From NCBI GenBank assembly GCA_038373885.1, contig JAWZYV010012268.1:124001-188000 (forward strand): 64,000 nucleotides of DNA, written 5' to 3'. Positions 38,301-43,900 of the stretch are shown in pieces; the stretch's first letter is position 1, and each line of letters opens with the position of its first letter. The notes under the pieces were generated by a model. That model saw only the letters and a list, made by a program, of their open reading frames with translations. It made no database searches and was not told the DNA's origin. The translations under genes were made by a program, and so were the position numbers. The stretch is from Cheiracanthium punctorium (lineage: Eukaryota; Arthropoda; Arachnida; Araneae; Cheiracanthiidae).

Positions 38301-40947
38301 AATTGAAAGTTACATTATTCCTGAGTATCATTGTTTGTTTTTGGATTAAGACAGATTGACTGCACTAGCGTCCTAGGCCTATATGGGAAATTCCTCTGTG
38401 GGGGACTTTCTAAGGGATCCTAGCCCGTATTTATGCGAGGTTTTTTAGAAAACCACTGAAAACTAGGAGCGGCTAGGTCGACAGCCGCGACCCGGGTTTG
38501 TTTGAATCTGGCACCTCCCCCCTTGCAGTTTTGCGAACAGAACTTCTTAGACACTGGTGGCATCCTAAGTGTTATAGGCTACCTTTAATGCATATATAAC
38601 AGATAGTTCTTTTACAGGGATGCTAATACGAATTACATTACGCTCTATGTGCATCTCTGTAAGTACTGAATCGATTCCTAAACTTTTTTTACTGATAGTA
38701 AGCTACACTATTCTTGAGTATTATAGGCTAAAATTCATGCATGTAGCATAAATAGTTCCTTTACAGGAACACTCAAAATAATTCTAATACATTACGCTCT
38801 CTGGGTATCTGTAATTACAGAACCGATTCTCAAACTTTTCCACTAATAGAAAGCTGCTCTATTCCTGATTAACATAGACTAAAATTCATGCATATAGCAT
38901 AAATATTTCTTTTACAAAACAGTTCGCAAATACTGTCATAACTGTCTCTATTCGCCAAATGCCTGAAAAAAATCTAAATTTAGTAACTCTGCATATTCTC
39001 TTATTTTAAATGAAGTATACTACCATGCATTATACTTCATTTGAAACAAGTAAAAAGCAAATAATATTTAAATGCAGTTCCTTTTGTCGCAACAATATTT
39101 GTTATTCACACATGCTACATTTCTGTCGGGACATAATTGTAAAGCCGACGTGGACGAAGTCGCGGTTAGCAGCTAGTATATATATATATAAAATTTTTAA
39201 TTGTTAAATTTTTAATTAACGCTGCATCAAAAGCTGTAGTTATATTCTAAATTTATTCACACTGTTCTAGAATTGGCAAATAGTTTTTAATTTTGTGAGT
39301 TATAACTGATTTTTCAAAGATAAACTAATATAATTTTTTTCTTATTTATGCTTATTTTGTTTGATCATTTCTTTCTTTTAAAGCTCCTAAAGTATTAAAT
39401 GTCTCTGAAACTTCGTGTTTTGTTGAATGGCTACCAGCCAAACCCTTCGGAGATGATAAAATGTCTTACAGACTTCAGCTTGGTTCAAAAGATTCAGAAT
39501 TTCAAGTTGTAAGTTAATTGATTGCTTTTAATTTTTTTTTAATCTCCTGTAATACATAATATAGTCCCTCTAAAAGATTTTTATAGCTTTATAGTCACAT
39601 AAATGTTAAATTAAAATAAAGTAAAAATTAGCTTACAATGAATTTTTTCTATTCAATATAAAAGTTACTTGATATAATTAAGTATTGTCTTTGATATTTT
39701 CTGTGTGCAAAATGCTTTATTATTATCAGTTATTATTTGACAATATTCTGGCTGATTCACATGGCCTTTTTTTTTTTTTTTTTTTTTTCCAAAGGAGAGA
39801 TCACAGTTCACGGTACAATGCTTAGAGTCACGTAGAAGTCTTTTTATACGAAAACTTGGTTAGTAAACTAGTCATAATAGTCAGAATTTCAAAATCTCCG
39901 AAAAGTACACATAGCAGATATTCATTTGACCATGACAGTATGAAGTCTGTCACAGCTGCATTTCATAGCATGAATTTTGTAGAAAAATCTTTTGAAGATT
40001 CTCATTCAAAGTCTCTTTGGTATTAAATACTTTTTTGTGTTTATTAATTCTCAGTCAAAATAAGAATGCAATAGTTTATTCTGCAGAAACCTTCTTGTTT
40101 TAGAATAATAGAATAGGTACAAATAGGTAGTGAAGTTAGTCAAAGTTTTAGTGGTGCCAATTGGAAATATATTTAGTTTATTATCAAAATTCTTTTTTTT
40201 TTTCCCTGCCCATTTATTCTGGATGCATAATGGTATGGAAAAGGTTTCATTTTATTTAATTTAAAGGTTAACAAGACACAACTAGTTGTCAGTTTTCTTT
40301 CTTGAGAGCTTCTGTTTTTAAACATAATGTATTAAATCATGTTTTTTTAACTATTTCAGAAAACTTGAGTACATTTTTATGAAAGGGCCTGGTTAGAATT
40401 TTTAACACTACAACTCAACTAGAACATTTTGTAATTCAAAATACATACAAGCTACTTGTTGTCAGACTCTTATTTTTAAATTGGATGAAAATGTCCATGG
40501 GGTTTTGTTTTAAACTATGTTTCTGAAAAGTTTGATATAGTAATATTGAACAATTTACTTATCGTCTTGTAATTTAATTATATCAAATAAAAGAATAAAA
40601 ATAAAACTTTTTGGTGTTTGTTTTTGTAGGTTTTTACTGGGACTGAAACATGTTTCTCGATTAGCAATCTTAGACCAGGTACTGAATATTCATTCCGTGT
40701 GGCTGCTATACGACACTGTTCCGACTGTGACCTTCTAGGACCTTTCAGCCCATGCACCACAGTCTGCACAAACACTGTAGAGGTGACTGAGTTAACGCTT
40801 CCCAGAATGTTTTCTGTCTTGAGCTGTTTAAAAAACAGACAGCCTCTCACAGACCACCAATGGGCCATCATTATACTCTGTGTCTTTACTTTCTGTGCTG
40901 TCTTTGTTGCCATCATAATACAACAAATATTGTCTTCTAATTCTTAG
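1349..40947 (+). CDS. FNDC3: FNDC3-family fibronectin type III protein, C-terminal half (10 spliced exons)
   Basis: Joined exons 1349-1461, 1882-1987, 2329-2501, 3914-4102, 9748-9822, 31148-31407, 34571-34774, 36590-36756, 39384-39508 and 40630-40947 keep one frame and give 575 residues to a TAG stop. Every intron starts GT and ends AG. The product has the tail of one FN3 domain, then five complete FN3 domains (about residues 54-140, 147-228, 240-326, 328-420 and 423-517), each with the conserved B-strand Trp, the L.PG/L.PAT turn and the Y.FRV F strand. A hydrophobic segment at about 548-571 and a four-residue tail follow. This is the FNDC3A/FNDC3B plan: nine FN3 repeats and a C-terminal anchor in about 1200 residues, so the N-terminal half lies left of the window. 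Vertebrate members are membrane-anchored proteins of the secretory pathway with roles in adhesion and secretion; the role here is unknown. No frame break was seen. Confidence 0.9.
1882..1987 (+). CDS. FNDC3: FNDC3 exon 2 of window
   Basis: Acceptor is ATTTCATTTAG; donor is GTATGT at 1988. It encodes the G strand of the previous FN3 domain, the linker [15 protein letters not shown] and the B strand HVTW of the next. The nearby GT at 1986 would break the frame of exon 3, so 1987 is the exon end (phase 1). Confidence 0.85.
2329..2501 (+). CDS. FNDC3: FNDC3 exon 3 of window
   Basis: Acceptor is TACATGCAG; donor is GTGAGT at 2502. It encodes the C to F strands of an FN3 domain ([13 protein letters not shown] ... 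[18 protein letters not shown]). It ends in phase 0. Confidence 0.88.
2502..3913 (+). other. FNDC3 intron 3, AT-rich, with microsatellite
   Basis: No gene seen. It holds an (AC)n/(AT)n/(TG)n tract at about 3280-3332 that is nearly self-complementary. It also holds a short local duplication: the stretches near 3040-3090 and 3145-3210 share 'gaaaaagatat...tatgt...atatctaaaa...aataaataaat'. Confidence 0.6.
3914..4102 (+). CDS. FNDC3: FNDC3 exon 4 of window
   Basis: A T-rich tract ending AAG is the acceptor; donor is GTAAAT at 4103. The 63 codons start [13 protein letters not shown] (G strand) and contain the next domain's [21 protein letters not shown]. The frame stays open past the donor for about 200 bp, but only the spliced form joins exon 5 in frame. 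Confidence 0.88.
4103..5939 (+). other. FNDC3 intron 4, left part: T-runs and an internal duplication
   Basis: No gene seen. Long T-runs lie near 4399-4424 and 5350-5376. Segments at about 5460-5590 and 5720-5820 are diverged direct copies (shared 'ggattttgat...cattgttgttg...atttagattgtttt...tttgtcataaatc'). The second copy ends at 'ctagctggccagc', a CTAGCTG-type repeat end. Confidence 0.5.
5940..6332. mobile_element. hAT-like non-autonomous element with nested SINE
   Basis: Imperfect terminal inverted repeats: CAGTAGCATAGCCAGG at 5940 and, on the minus strand from 6332, CAGGAGCGTTGCCAGA. The flanking 8-mers are CATCTATG (5932-5939) and CATCTTTT (6333-6340), a decayed 8 bp target duplication as expected for hAT. 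The 5' part carries a G-rich run and the middle is occupied by a SINE. Confidence 0.55.
6034..6268 (-). mobile_element. tRNA-derived SINE (minus strand)
   Basis: Read from 6268 leftward, the head contains a Pol III B-box GGTTCGATCCC (6197-6207 on the opposite strand) and an A-box-like region upstream. A unique body of about 130 bp follows, then a poly(A) tail, seen as the T-run at 6034-6044. Flanks CTGTACACT (6025-6033) and CTGTAAACT (6269-6277) match 8 of 9 and look like the target duplication. Confidence 0.65.
6686..7062. repeat. GC-rich degenerate minisatellite (GGTCGCCGAAGGCGG family)
   Basis: A GC-rich island in an AT-rich intron is built from diverged short units. Phrases such as 'ctggtcgc', 'aaggcgg', 'tggcccgtaggttgca' and 'gcaaagaggcccg' recur many times. 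Both strands stay open for 70-90 codons, but the frames are low-complexity products of the repeat and match no family I know. A single unit-like end ('ccaactggtcgctggaagcggctagt') recurs near 23028-23053. Confidence 0.5.
7063..9747 (+). other. FNDC3 intron 4, right part
   Basis: AT-rich sequence with no recognisable gene. It holds a short (TG)n at about 9120-9138 and several A/T runs. A possible MITE start 'caggggcacaacc' lies at 7253, but no convincing partner end was found. Confidence 0.5.
9748..9822 (+). CDS. FNDC3: FNDC3 exon 5 of window (75 bp microexon-like)
   Basis: Acceptor is TAAATATCTAG; donor is GTATGT at 9823. The 25 codons read [11 protein letters not shown] then [12 protein letters not shown], the D-F strands of an FN3 domain. 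It is a small exon between a 5.6 kb and a 21.3 kb intron. Both phases are 0, so skipping it would keep the frame but delete half a domain. Confidence 0.85.
10282..10973 (-). mobile_element. 5'-truncated Penelope-like element with inverted ends
   Basis: Flanked by a perfect 13 bp duplication ATTTTCAATACTG (10269-10281 and 10974-10986). Arms 10282-10399 and 10822-10939 are inverted copies of each other (118 nt; one mismatch noticed, G versus A in 'cttggttcc'). Only the right side has an extra 34 nt (10940-10973). Between the arms lies a GIY-YIG endonuclease domain in minus orientation; the reverse transcriptase is gone. Penelope elements are known for terminal repeats in direct or inverted orientation and for 5' truncation. 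Confidence 0.85.
10305..10850 (-). pseudogene. Penelope-like GIY-YIG endonuclease fragment
   Basis: An open frame of 181 residues. The first residues come from the inverted arm, so this is not a native start. The domain shows TAGIYKLSF, then [19 protein letters not shown], which gives the GIY, YIG, Arg and Glu-His signature of Penelope-like endonucleases, followed by the usual C-terminal helical part. In intact elements this nuclease nicks the target and follows the reverse transcriptase. Here no RT palm motif remains, so the copy cannot be autonomous. The frame is 40-50% similar by eye to the copies at 59.1-60.7 kb, so it belongs to a different subfamily. Confidence 0.85.
11070..11825. repeat. 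Repeated element ends ('attattggggg...ggcccat...ctac.cctatg')
   Basis: Three diverged copies of one GC-rich terminus occur at about 11080-11110, 11333-11380 and 11738-11823, all in the same orientation. The first is cut by the 169 bp MITE. The family is unidentified; the inverted form begins CATAGGCGTAG, which resembles hAT termini. Confidence 0.4.
11123..11291. mobile_element. hAT-type MITE, 169 bp
   Basis: Ends are CAGTGGCGTAGCCA at 11123 and, inverted, CAGTGGCGTATCCA ending at 11291. Flanking 8-mers ATTCACGT (11115-11122) and ATTCACAT (11292-11299) form an 8 bp target duplication with one mismatch. It contains a G-run then C-run, so the interior is self-complementary. No coding capacity. 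Confidence 0.8.
11826..13191 (+). other. Intron 5 stretch without gene
   Basis: AT-rich with T-runs (about 12250-12276). The part from about 12950 to 13191 ('ctcccagatggatgatcgtagacctaccaaattttgtatg...') resembles the 150 bp tandem-repeat families seen further right. It is the left flank of the LTR element; sequence related to that family continues beyond 22100. Confidence 0.4.
13192..13462 (-). repeat. 3' LTR of the gypsy element
   Basis: 271 bp, TG...CA. It matches the other LTR over 13192-13306 ('tgatgcgactcgttgctgag...') and again over about 13412-13462, with few differences. The roughly 105 bp between these parts are missing from the other copy. Confidence 0.85.
13848..14400 (-). pseudogene. 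Gypsy integrase core and C-terminal part
   Basis: Read on the minus strand, the frame gives [16 protein letters not shown] (first catalytic Asp), [11 protein letters not shown] (second Asp) and [16 protein letters not shown] (catalytic Glu), then the chain end with AELVY and LRLPGEFF. All three D,D-E residues are present. A TGA stop sits just before ITTDQG (about 14192), and a frame change near 14370-14400 separates it from the upstream zinc-finger part. Integrase joins the cDNA to the host chromosome; this copy is inactive. Confidence 0.85.
14368..14958 (-). pseudogene. Gypsy RNase H end and integrase zinc-binding part
   Basis: 196 residues open. They start inside RNase H ([14 protein letters not shown] with its catalytic Asp), continue through [15 protein letters not shown] (RNase H C-terminus) and reach the H-H-C-C integrase finger: [15 protein letters not shown]...RFVWPSI then CIPCQKAKV. 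The chain ends at a stop that splits it from the integrase core. Confidence 0.85.
14962..15237 (-). pseudogene. Gypsy RT connection / RNase H N-terminus
   Basis: 91 residues containing [16 protein letters not shown] and [17 protein letters not shown] (RNase H first Asp), then [25 protein letters not shown] with the catalytic Glu. A stop (TGA for a Trp/Arg) separates it from the next piece, which continues in the same domain. Confidence 0.85.
15291..15856 (-). pseudogene. Gypsy reverse transcriptase palm and thumb (broken)
   Basis: From the insertion junction leftward, the frame starts PIPHIQDF (finger/palm border), passes [16 protein letters not shown] (first catalytic Asp) and [16 protein letters not shown], and reaches the catalytic box [10 protein letters not shown]. 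The thumb ([19 protein letters not shown]) is in another frame after a small tandem duplication of 'gcagtgttaa...accaaatgttagcagtt' near 15430-15520. The amino-terminal fingers are on the far side of the 4.6 kb insertion. Confidence 0.85.
16494..17737 (+). pseudogene. mariner-like transposon relic
   Basis: 1244 bp with inverted ends CAGGTTCATTCAAAA (16494) and, inverted, CAAGTTGATTCAAAA (17737), flanked by TA on both sides. The broken + strand frame still shows a paired-type helix-turn-helix region ([20 protein letters not shown]), ITSDEALF (first catalytic Asp), [20 protein letters not shown] (second Asp) and FISPEKW...[11 protein letters not shown] (third Asp), the mariner D,D,D pattern. 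Many stops and frameshifts; inactive. It is nested in the hAT-ended insert. Confidence 0.8.
18020..18425. repeat. Tandem repeat, about 105 bp x 4
   Basis: The phrase 'actctggtttctggaataaagttg.tcac.agattaaaat' recurs at about 18077, 18179, 18285 and 18394, with the intervening 'aatattaaaataa.a..gat.tca.ttgaagaaaatc.tcc' also conserved. The units are diverged by roughly a quarter. No coding signal. Confidence 0.6.
18426..20455. other. Right part of the hAT-ended composite, no gene seen
   Basis: It includes GC-rich patches ('cagcccgagcccaaacc' near 18740 and 'gggctcgggcttcggcaccctg' near 18970) that may be the two ends of a small decayed hAT MITE. A hAT-like end 'agtgcatccctag' lies at about 19423-19435 with no left partner found. 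There is also a (TA)n block (20347-20380) and a poly-G/poly-C palindrome (20394-20442). Confidence 0.4.
20475..20720 (-). pseudogene. Gypsy reverse transcriptase fingers (N-terminal part)
   Basis: Minus-strand translation gives [14 protein letters not shown], then in shifted frames KKEFQ, MLE, GPSKSP and a decayed GDYR/LN region up to the insertion junction. This is the standard start of Ty3/gypsy RT. At least two frameshifts. Confidence 0.7.
20860..21180 (-). pseudogene. Gypsy aspartic protease
   Basis: Minus-strand reading gives [26 protein letters not shown], where DSGSDVS is the retropepsin active-site loop (Asp-Ser-Gly). After a stop the chain continues in another frame with [20 protein letters not shown], the C-terminal protease strand. 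It lies between the gag knuckle and the RT fingers, as expected. Confidence 0.8.
21255..21479 (-). pseudogene. Gypsy gag C-terminus with CHCC knuckle
   Basis: Contains [13 protein letters not shown], an arginine-rich stretch with RSQSRQR, and then [21 protein letters not shown]. The Cys-His-Cys-Cys order, instead of CCHC, is the mark of CsRn1-type gag proteins and binds the RNA genome. Confidence 0.75.
21654..21926 (-). pseudogene. Gypsy gag N-terminal/capsid part
   Basis: The open frame begins at the primer binding site immediately inside the LTR. It includes [20 protein letters not shown] and [21 protein letters not shown] then [11 protein letters not shown], the conserved capsid block of CsRn1-like gag. 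The start used naturally is uncertain because the 5' part of gag appears deleted. Confidence 0.75.
21911..21926 (-). promoter_or_regulatory. Primer binding site, tRNA-Trp type (partial)
   Basis: Minus strand next to the 5' LTR reads GTGGTGACCAGACACA. TGGTGACC matches the complement of the tRNA-Trp 3' end (TGGTGACCCCGACG); the rest has drifted. Confidence 0.5.
21927..22099 (-). repeat. 5' LTR of the gypsy element (internally deleted)
   Basis: 173 bp, TG...CA. It is identical to the other LTR at 'actcgttgctgagtcttttg' and most of the next 90 bp, then lacks about 105 bp present in the 3' LTR. Confidence 0.85.
22104..23419. other. Intron 5 stretch between gypsy and hAT elements
   Basis: AT-rich. 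It contains a Helentron-like 3' end (listed separately) and 'gttgccatgtttggcaac' (22111-22128), a hairpin typical of the neighbouring repeat family. A GGTCGCTGGAAGCGGCTAG fragment of the 6.7-7.0 kb minisatellite lies near 23028-23053. No gene seen. Confidence 0.4.
22600..22775 (+). repeat. Second copy of the Helentron-like 3' end
   Basis: Matches 1125-1262 ('tttccaacttaatggaataag...aatatatagcact...gtgc.tatttaaaatctgaaag'). Both stem-loops are kept: GCAC-TTTA-GTGC (22731-22742) and AAATCTGAAA-GTG-TTTCAGGTTT (22750-22772). Loop bases differ while stems are preserved. Confidence 0.55.
23577..23615 (+). other. tRNA-like 5' half (SINE head fragment)
   Basis: Reads GCCCAGTGGTGTAATGG, then TTAGCGCACCGCACTCTC, with an A-box TGGTGTAATGG and a D-arm/anticodon-arm-like pattern. 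The T-arm and B-box are missing, so it is not a functional tRNA gene. Confidence 0.5.
24400..24960 (+). promoter_or_regulatory. GC-rich leader upstream of the hAT transposase
   Basis: A GC-rich, CpG-containing patch (about 24430-24650) in otherwise AT-rich sequence, ending just before the transposase ATG at 24976. A frame of 93 codons exists on the opposite strand, but it is Arg/Gly-rich and looks compositional. Promoter role is inference from position and composition. A palindromic GTGACGTCAC (CRE-like) is present near 24827. Confidence 0.35.
24722..24894. mobile_element. 173 bp MITE next to transposase start
   Basis: Inverted ends are CAGTGTTGCCAGA (24722) and, inverted, CAGTGTTACCAGA (24894). 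Direct flanks GAGCAG occur at 24716-24721 and 24895-24900. The interior has 'ttgcgactttcgcaaacgttt' and a mirrored 'ttttgcgaca...cttgcgaa'. It resembles hAT MITE termini, although the visible duplication is 6 bp. Confidence 0.65.
24976..25240 (+). pseudogene. hAT transposase N-terminal zinc finger
   Basis: Starts [19 protein letters not shown] and, after a one-base frameshift near 25085, continues [20 protein letters not shown] then [20 protein letters not shown]. The C-x2-C ... H-x5-H spacing is the BED/TTF-like DNA-binding finger common at the start of hAT transposases. It is cut after VESF by a 1.55 kb repeat insertion. Confidence 0.75.
25241..26795. mobile_element. 1.55 kb non-coding repeat inserted in the hAT transposase
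   Basis: Inverted short ends ACTTCCTTG (25241) and CAAGGAAGTC (26771-26780). Flanking ATCATTTTT (25232) and ATCAGATTTTT (26795) suggest a target duplication. It contains three to four diverged units with 'tacaggac..cc.aaaagatttc.aatacatta.g.tctatgg' at about 25592, 25769, 26038 and 26461. It also has a (GTAC/GTAT)n tract (25448-25472) and copies of a perfect palindrome TCGCCAAATTTGGCGA (26179, 26265; imperfect at 26313). Confidence 0.6.
26800..28518 (+). pseudogene. hAT transposase catalytic and dimerisation regions (frameshifted)
   Basis: Pieces in three frames follow each other. [19 protein letters not shown] and then [10 protein letters not shown] carry the first catalytic Asp. After a frameshift near 27205 come [19 protein letters not shown] with the second Asp and [14 protein letters not shown] with the C-x2-H insertion-domain motif. 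A TAA at 27866 and another shift near 27985 follow, then the C-terminal dimerisation motif [19 protein letters not shown] (hATC) to a stop at 28518. A full hAT transposase is cut-and-paste; this copy has at least four lesions besides the inserted repeat, so it is dead. Confidence 0.85.
28519..30232 (+). other. 3' non-coding part of the hAT element
   Basis: AT-rich with a diverged direct duplication ('taataatgttatatt.cttaacagttaaagtaaggaaa...agtgatctataatttacaaac', at about 28943 and 29102). It has an (AT)n run (29350-29380) and three copies of 'gtaac/gatatc...tgtaacatcagtcac' type phrases near 29580, 29760 and 29945. No gene seen. Confidence 0.5.
30241..31147 (+). other. Intron 5 end, no feature seen
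   Basis: AT-rich unique-looking sequence up to the polypyrimidine/AG of exon 6. It contains no open frame with family resemblance. Confidence 0.5.
31148..31407 (+). CDS. FNDC3: FNDC3 exon 6 of window
   Basis: Acceptor is TTCTCCAG; donor is GTAATT at 31408. It encodes [13 protein letters not shown] (end of one FN3 domain) and most of the next ([21 protein letters not shown] ... LIPETAYR). It ends in phase 2 and completes an Arg codon with exon 7. Confidence 0.88.
31496..33470 (-). repeat. CTAGCTG-family repeat in intron 6, with internal duplications
   Basis: Begins 'actagctgcttgcccgttcttcac' and ends 'ctatataatagatataaat', the usual two ends of this arthropod repeat type. Three diverged units with 'tttctaa..catttttaaa...gacatcaaaaatgacgtcatttcat' occur at about 32690, 32860 and 33150. 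An (AT)n tract (32269-32302) and a pogo-like end 'cagttggacccgcatttaacgagg' (32302-32325) lie inside. No coding capacity. Confidence 0.5.
32974..33066. repeat. Hairpin/palindrome, 20 bp perfect inner stem
   Basis: 32992-33011 and 33029-33048 are exact inverted copies (TGTGAAAAAAACACACATAA) with a 17 nt loop. Outside them 'ataaaataaataaaaac' pairs with 'gtttttacttattttat' after a two-base bulge, giving a stem of nearly 40 bp. Confidence 0.75.
34571..34774 (+). CDS. FNDC3: FNDC3 exon 7 of window
   Basis: Acceptor is CCTTTTAG; donor is GTAATT at 34775. It encodes [16 protein letters not shown], the linker [13 protein letters not shown] and a divergent B-C region (LRLKWGDG). It ends in phase 2 (AG), and exon 8 supplies A to give Arg. 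Confidence 0.88.
34775..36589 (+). other. FNDC3 intron 7, no feature seen
   Basis: AT-rich. It holds a T-run followed by (GT)n at about 35180-35215 and nothing else I can name. Confidence 0.5.
36590..36756 (+). CDS. FNDC3: FNDC3 exon 8 of window
   Basis: Acceptor is CCCCGTAG; donor is GTAATT at 36757. It encodes [29 protein letters not shown] and the proline-rich linker ALPPALK. It ends in phase 1. Confidence 0.88.
37217..39177 (+). repeat. CTAGCTG-family repeat in intron 8, with about 150 bp tandem units
   Basis: Starts 'tatcctaactaatattataaatgcgaaagt' and ends 'gtggacgaagtcgcggttagcagctagta', the two classic ends of a repeat type widespread in arthropods. Tandem units with 'aaattcatgcatatagcataaat..ttcttttacaggaacactcaaaataattctaatacatta.gctctatgg' lie at about 38155, 38585, 38730 and 38880. 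A GC-rich block of unrelated sequence (38341-38570) interrupts unit 1. No coding capacity. Confidence 0.6.
38341..38570. other. GC-rich block of unknown origin inside the repeat
   Basis: Contrasts with its flanks in base composition ('ggagcggctaggtcgacagccgcgacccggg'). It separates two parts of one tandem unit, so it is probably an insertion. It has no B-box or frame I recognise. Confidence 0.35.
39384..39508 (+). CDS. FNDC3: FNDC3 exon 9 of window
   Basis: Acceptor is TCTTTTAAAG; donor is GTAAGT at 39509. It encodes [20 protein letters not shown] and [15 protein letters not shown], the first half of the last FN3 domain. It ends in phase 0. Confidence 0.88.
39509..40629 (+). other. FNDC3 intron 9, no feature seen
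   Basis: AT-rich with a T-run at about 39768-39788; no gene or element recognised. Confidence 0.5.
40630..40947 (+). CDS. FNDC3: FNDC3 terminal exon (last FN3 half, membrane anchor, stop)
   Basis: Acceptor is TTTTTGTAG and the stop is TAG at 40945-40947. It encodes [17 protein letters not shown] and GPFSPCTTV of the last FN3 domain. A cysteine-containing spacer follows, then a strongly hydrophobic stretch beginning [15 protein letters not shown] and ending IIIQQIL, and the last residues SSNS. This leaves almost nothing after the membrane segment, as in tail-anchored FNDC3 proteins. Confidence 0.9.
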   Translation, partial: VFTGTETCFSISNLRPGTEYSFRVAAIRHCSDCDLLGPFSPCTTVCTNTVEVTELTLPRMFSVLSCLKNRQPLTDHQWAIIILCVFTFCAVFVAIIIQQILSSNS

Positions 40948-43900
40948 CATTTGGAAGCTTTCAGACATTCCAAATTCCTAGCTGTGTATTTTTTGAACAA
41001 GGGAAAGAATTTTGAAAAAAAAAAAAATGAAATAGCCAGTTCCAACTTTTGTACATAAAAAAAGCTGCTCTCTTGATGTGTGTTTATCTGTCTTTAGTGA
41101 CATATATTTACTTTTTTTTCCTGGATGAAAGTGAGCTTGTGATCTGTCTTCAGAGTGTGTGTACATTTTCTTCATTTCTGTTTTTTTGAAAGAGAGAAAC
41201 AAAAAAAGTTACTTGATTATTAGATATAATCAAGAGGATATTTTTATATAGGATGTTGATTCTTTTTTATATAATGAAATGTATATGTGTATACACATTC
41301 CTGTTTCATCTACCTCTCAGTACTCTAAATTTCTTCTTTTGAGTTGGCAATTTTTTTTTTTCACTTGAGAGGTTGTCTTTAGTCCTTTATTTGTATGTGT
41401 GCTGTATGTTTCTCAAATCAGTCTATGGTGCTGTTCTTTAAAAAATAAAAATGTATAGTGTTGCTTCCATTTTGAGAGTCCGCATGCCGTTTGTAATGGT
41501 GCTGGTATTTGTTGGAAGATTGGTTTTCTATAAAGATTGTACTGTTCCTCCTTCATTGAAACCTGTTCAAGACTTATATTACTATTTTTACTATTGTTGT
41601 TTCTTATGCATTTGTTTTGAGTTGTGAAATATTGTTTTATATTTTATTCTTGACCATATCATGTCATTTTATAAGTACCTTCAATAGTTGAAAAACAGTT
41701 TTTTGTATGTTTTCCTTTGTACTTGCCTTCTTTTGAAGATTTTTTAAAAGAATAATTGTAATTCAACTGTTTTTCCTTTTATCATCTTCAAATTCTGCAT
41801 TTCTAAACAAGTCTGAATGTATAGATTTTTGTTTTTTGCTGATCAAAAAATAGAAGTTGGCAACAGTATTTTATGAATGTAGTATTTATTATTCTGTAGC
41901 TAAAATATTGAAAAGTCAGTTATTGTAATGCTTTTTAAAAGCATTTTTTAAATATTTGTCTATGTAAGTTTTTAATATTCACCAATAAAAAATTGATAAA
42001 CTTAATAGCATTTATTTTTTGGGGGAAAAATAGTTTTTGTGATGAAAAGCATTTGTAGTTTGAAATGAAAGTTTCAACAAAGTACTTGAATTTAGTAAAT
42101 GCTTTATATACACTTTATTCTACTTGTTAACACCTTGTTATTAAAATAAAGCATTTTACAACCAATTTAACAAAACACATAATTCTAACTTCAATTCATT
42201 AAAACTTTGGGAGAGAATTTGTGAAAATACGCTATTGATAAAATACTTTTAAAATGGATTAAACTTTTTAATTTTAGTTAAGAACACTTTTTAAATATTT
42301 GTATCACAAATATTAATAAAAGTATTATTTTTATACATTTTTTTTTTTGGGGGGGTGGGCTTATGTGGTTATAAATTGTACACATCTTTGTTCTCCAAAA
42401 TACTACTAACGTAAGTGAAAGCTGATCTTTTGTGTGCTGATGATTGTATAATTTTGTTTTGTAATCAACTTGGAACTGTCAAATTTTATTTGTTAATCAT
42501 GTGAATGATTTTGTATTTTAATCTTGATTTCTCAATATGACCACAGTTACTTCTTATGTATGTACCCGTACACAGTTATATTTTAAATAGTATTTGCTTA
42601 ATAAAATAAACTAGTTTTATAAAATTTGCTTTTTTGATAATAGTTTTGTAAAATTATGTGTCATTAAATTAAGCAGTGTTATATTACTATTATGATTGTC
42701 TAAAAAGTTTATTTGCAACTGTCACCTGTATGAGTTCTTTTTTTGAGGGGTGGGGGAGGCTCTACTTAGTCAGCAAGCTCTTGAATACTGAAAAAGAAAA
42801 TTTACTATAGGCTACAAAAATTTGCATTGTAATAATGTCTTGCTAGTGGCTTAAGACCCCATTCCCCATCATGTGGGCACATACATACCAAGCATATCTT
42901 GAACAGGTTTCACATTTTAAACTTTTTGTTGTTGACTTGTTTAATTATTTCTTAGGTATCTGAAAGTTCCCTAGTTATTCAGAAATTTCATGTTATTAAT
43001 GGATGTGATAATGAATATTAATATATTTGGGCTTTTTTTTCTTCTCATGCATATGTTTTAACTGTGTATACTGTTTTACTGAATTAAATAAAACTGTGGG
43101 GCATTTCTCTACTTGTATATTAATTGTACATGCATAAAATTAAAACTATTAATTATTTTTATATGTGTATGTATTAAACATGTGATTTAGATAATTAATT
43201 TAATAGCTTAGGACTATAATTGACCATATCTTAATATGTAGCCTGCTAAAATTGTAAGTGATTGTTCTACTTTTCCTTAAACTGATATGATTCAAATAGT
43301 ATTTAATATTCAATGTTAATTTATGCATATTTACTGATTTACAGGGTTCGTGCAGTCTTAAAGTACTTAAAAATGTTTTGTTTCTGTATTACTCAGCTTG
43401 TTTAATCATTATTTCAAAGTATTAAGCGTACACAAATTCTTTTATTGTTTCATTATAATAGAAGAGTTTGATCAACAATTTGAATCACTCTACAGGATAA
43501 GAATAACAGTTAAGCAAATTCATTTCCACATATCATTAATGATGCCCATGATCTGAAATTTTTTGATTTGCAGTTTATTAGGTGTTTTCGATGTGTCAAA
43601 ACATCTAGATAAAAGATAGTCAAGTGCAGAAGTACATATATTTGTTACTGCTTTTCAGACTGATAATTGAAAAGTGTACTTTGAAAACGAAGCAATGCAT
43701 ACCAGGGTCCTAAACGGAAAAACATTTCGAGGAGGGTCCAACCTGTGGAAAATGCAGAATTTTTCACCAAAAGACATCATAATTATTATTTTGTTAACAA
43801 AAATTAAAAATTCTGAATGGATTCGGACCCCTTTGATCAACCCCTTGGGGTATGGGCTTGATGCATATGTATATTATATCTCATAGCTTTGTGGCCTAAA

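Noticed and set aside
40978..41202. 74-codon minus-strand frame just after the FNDC3 stop
   Set aside because: It is antisense in the 3' UTR, Lys/Phe-rich and low complexity.
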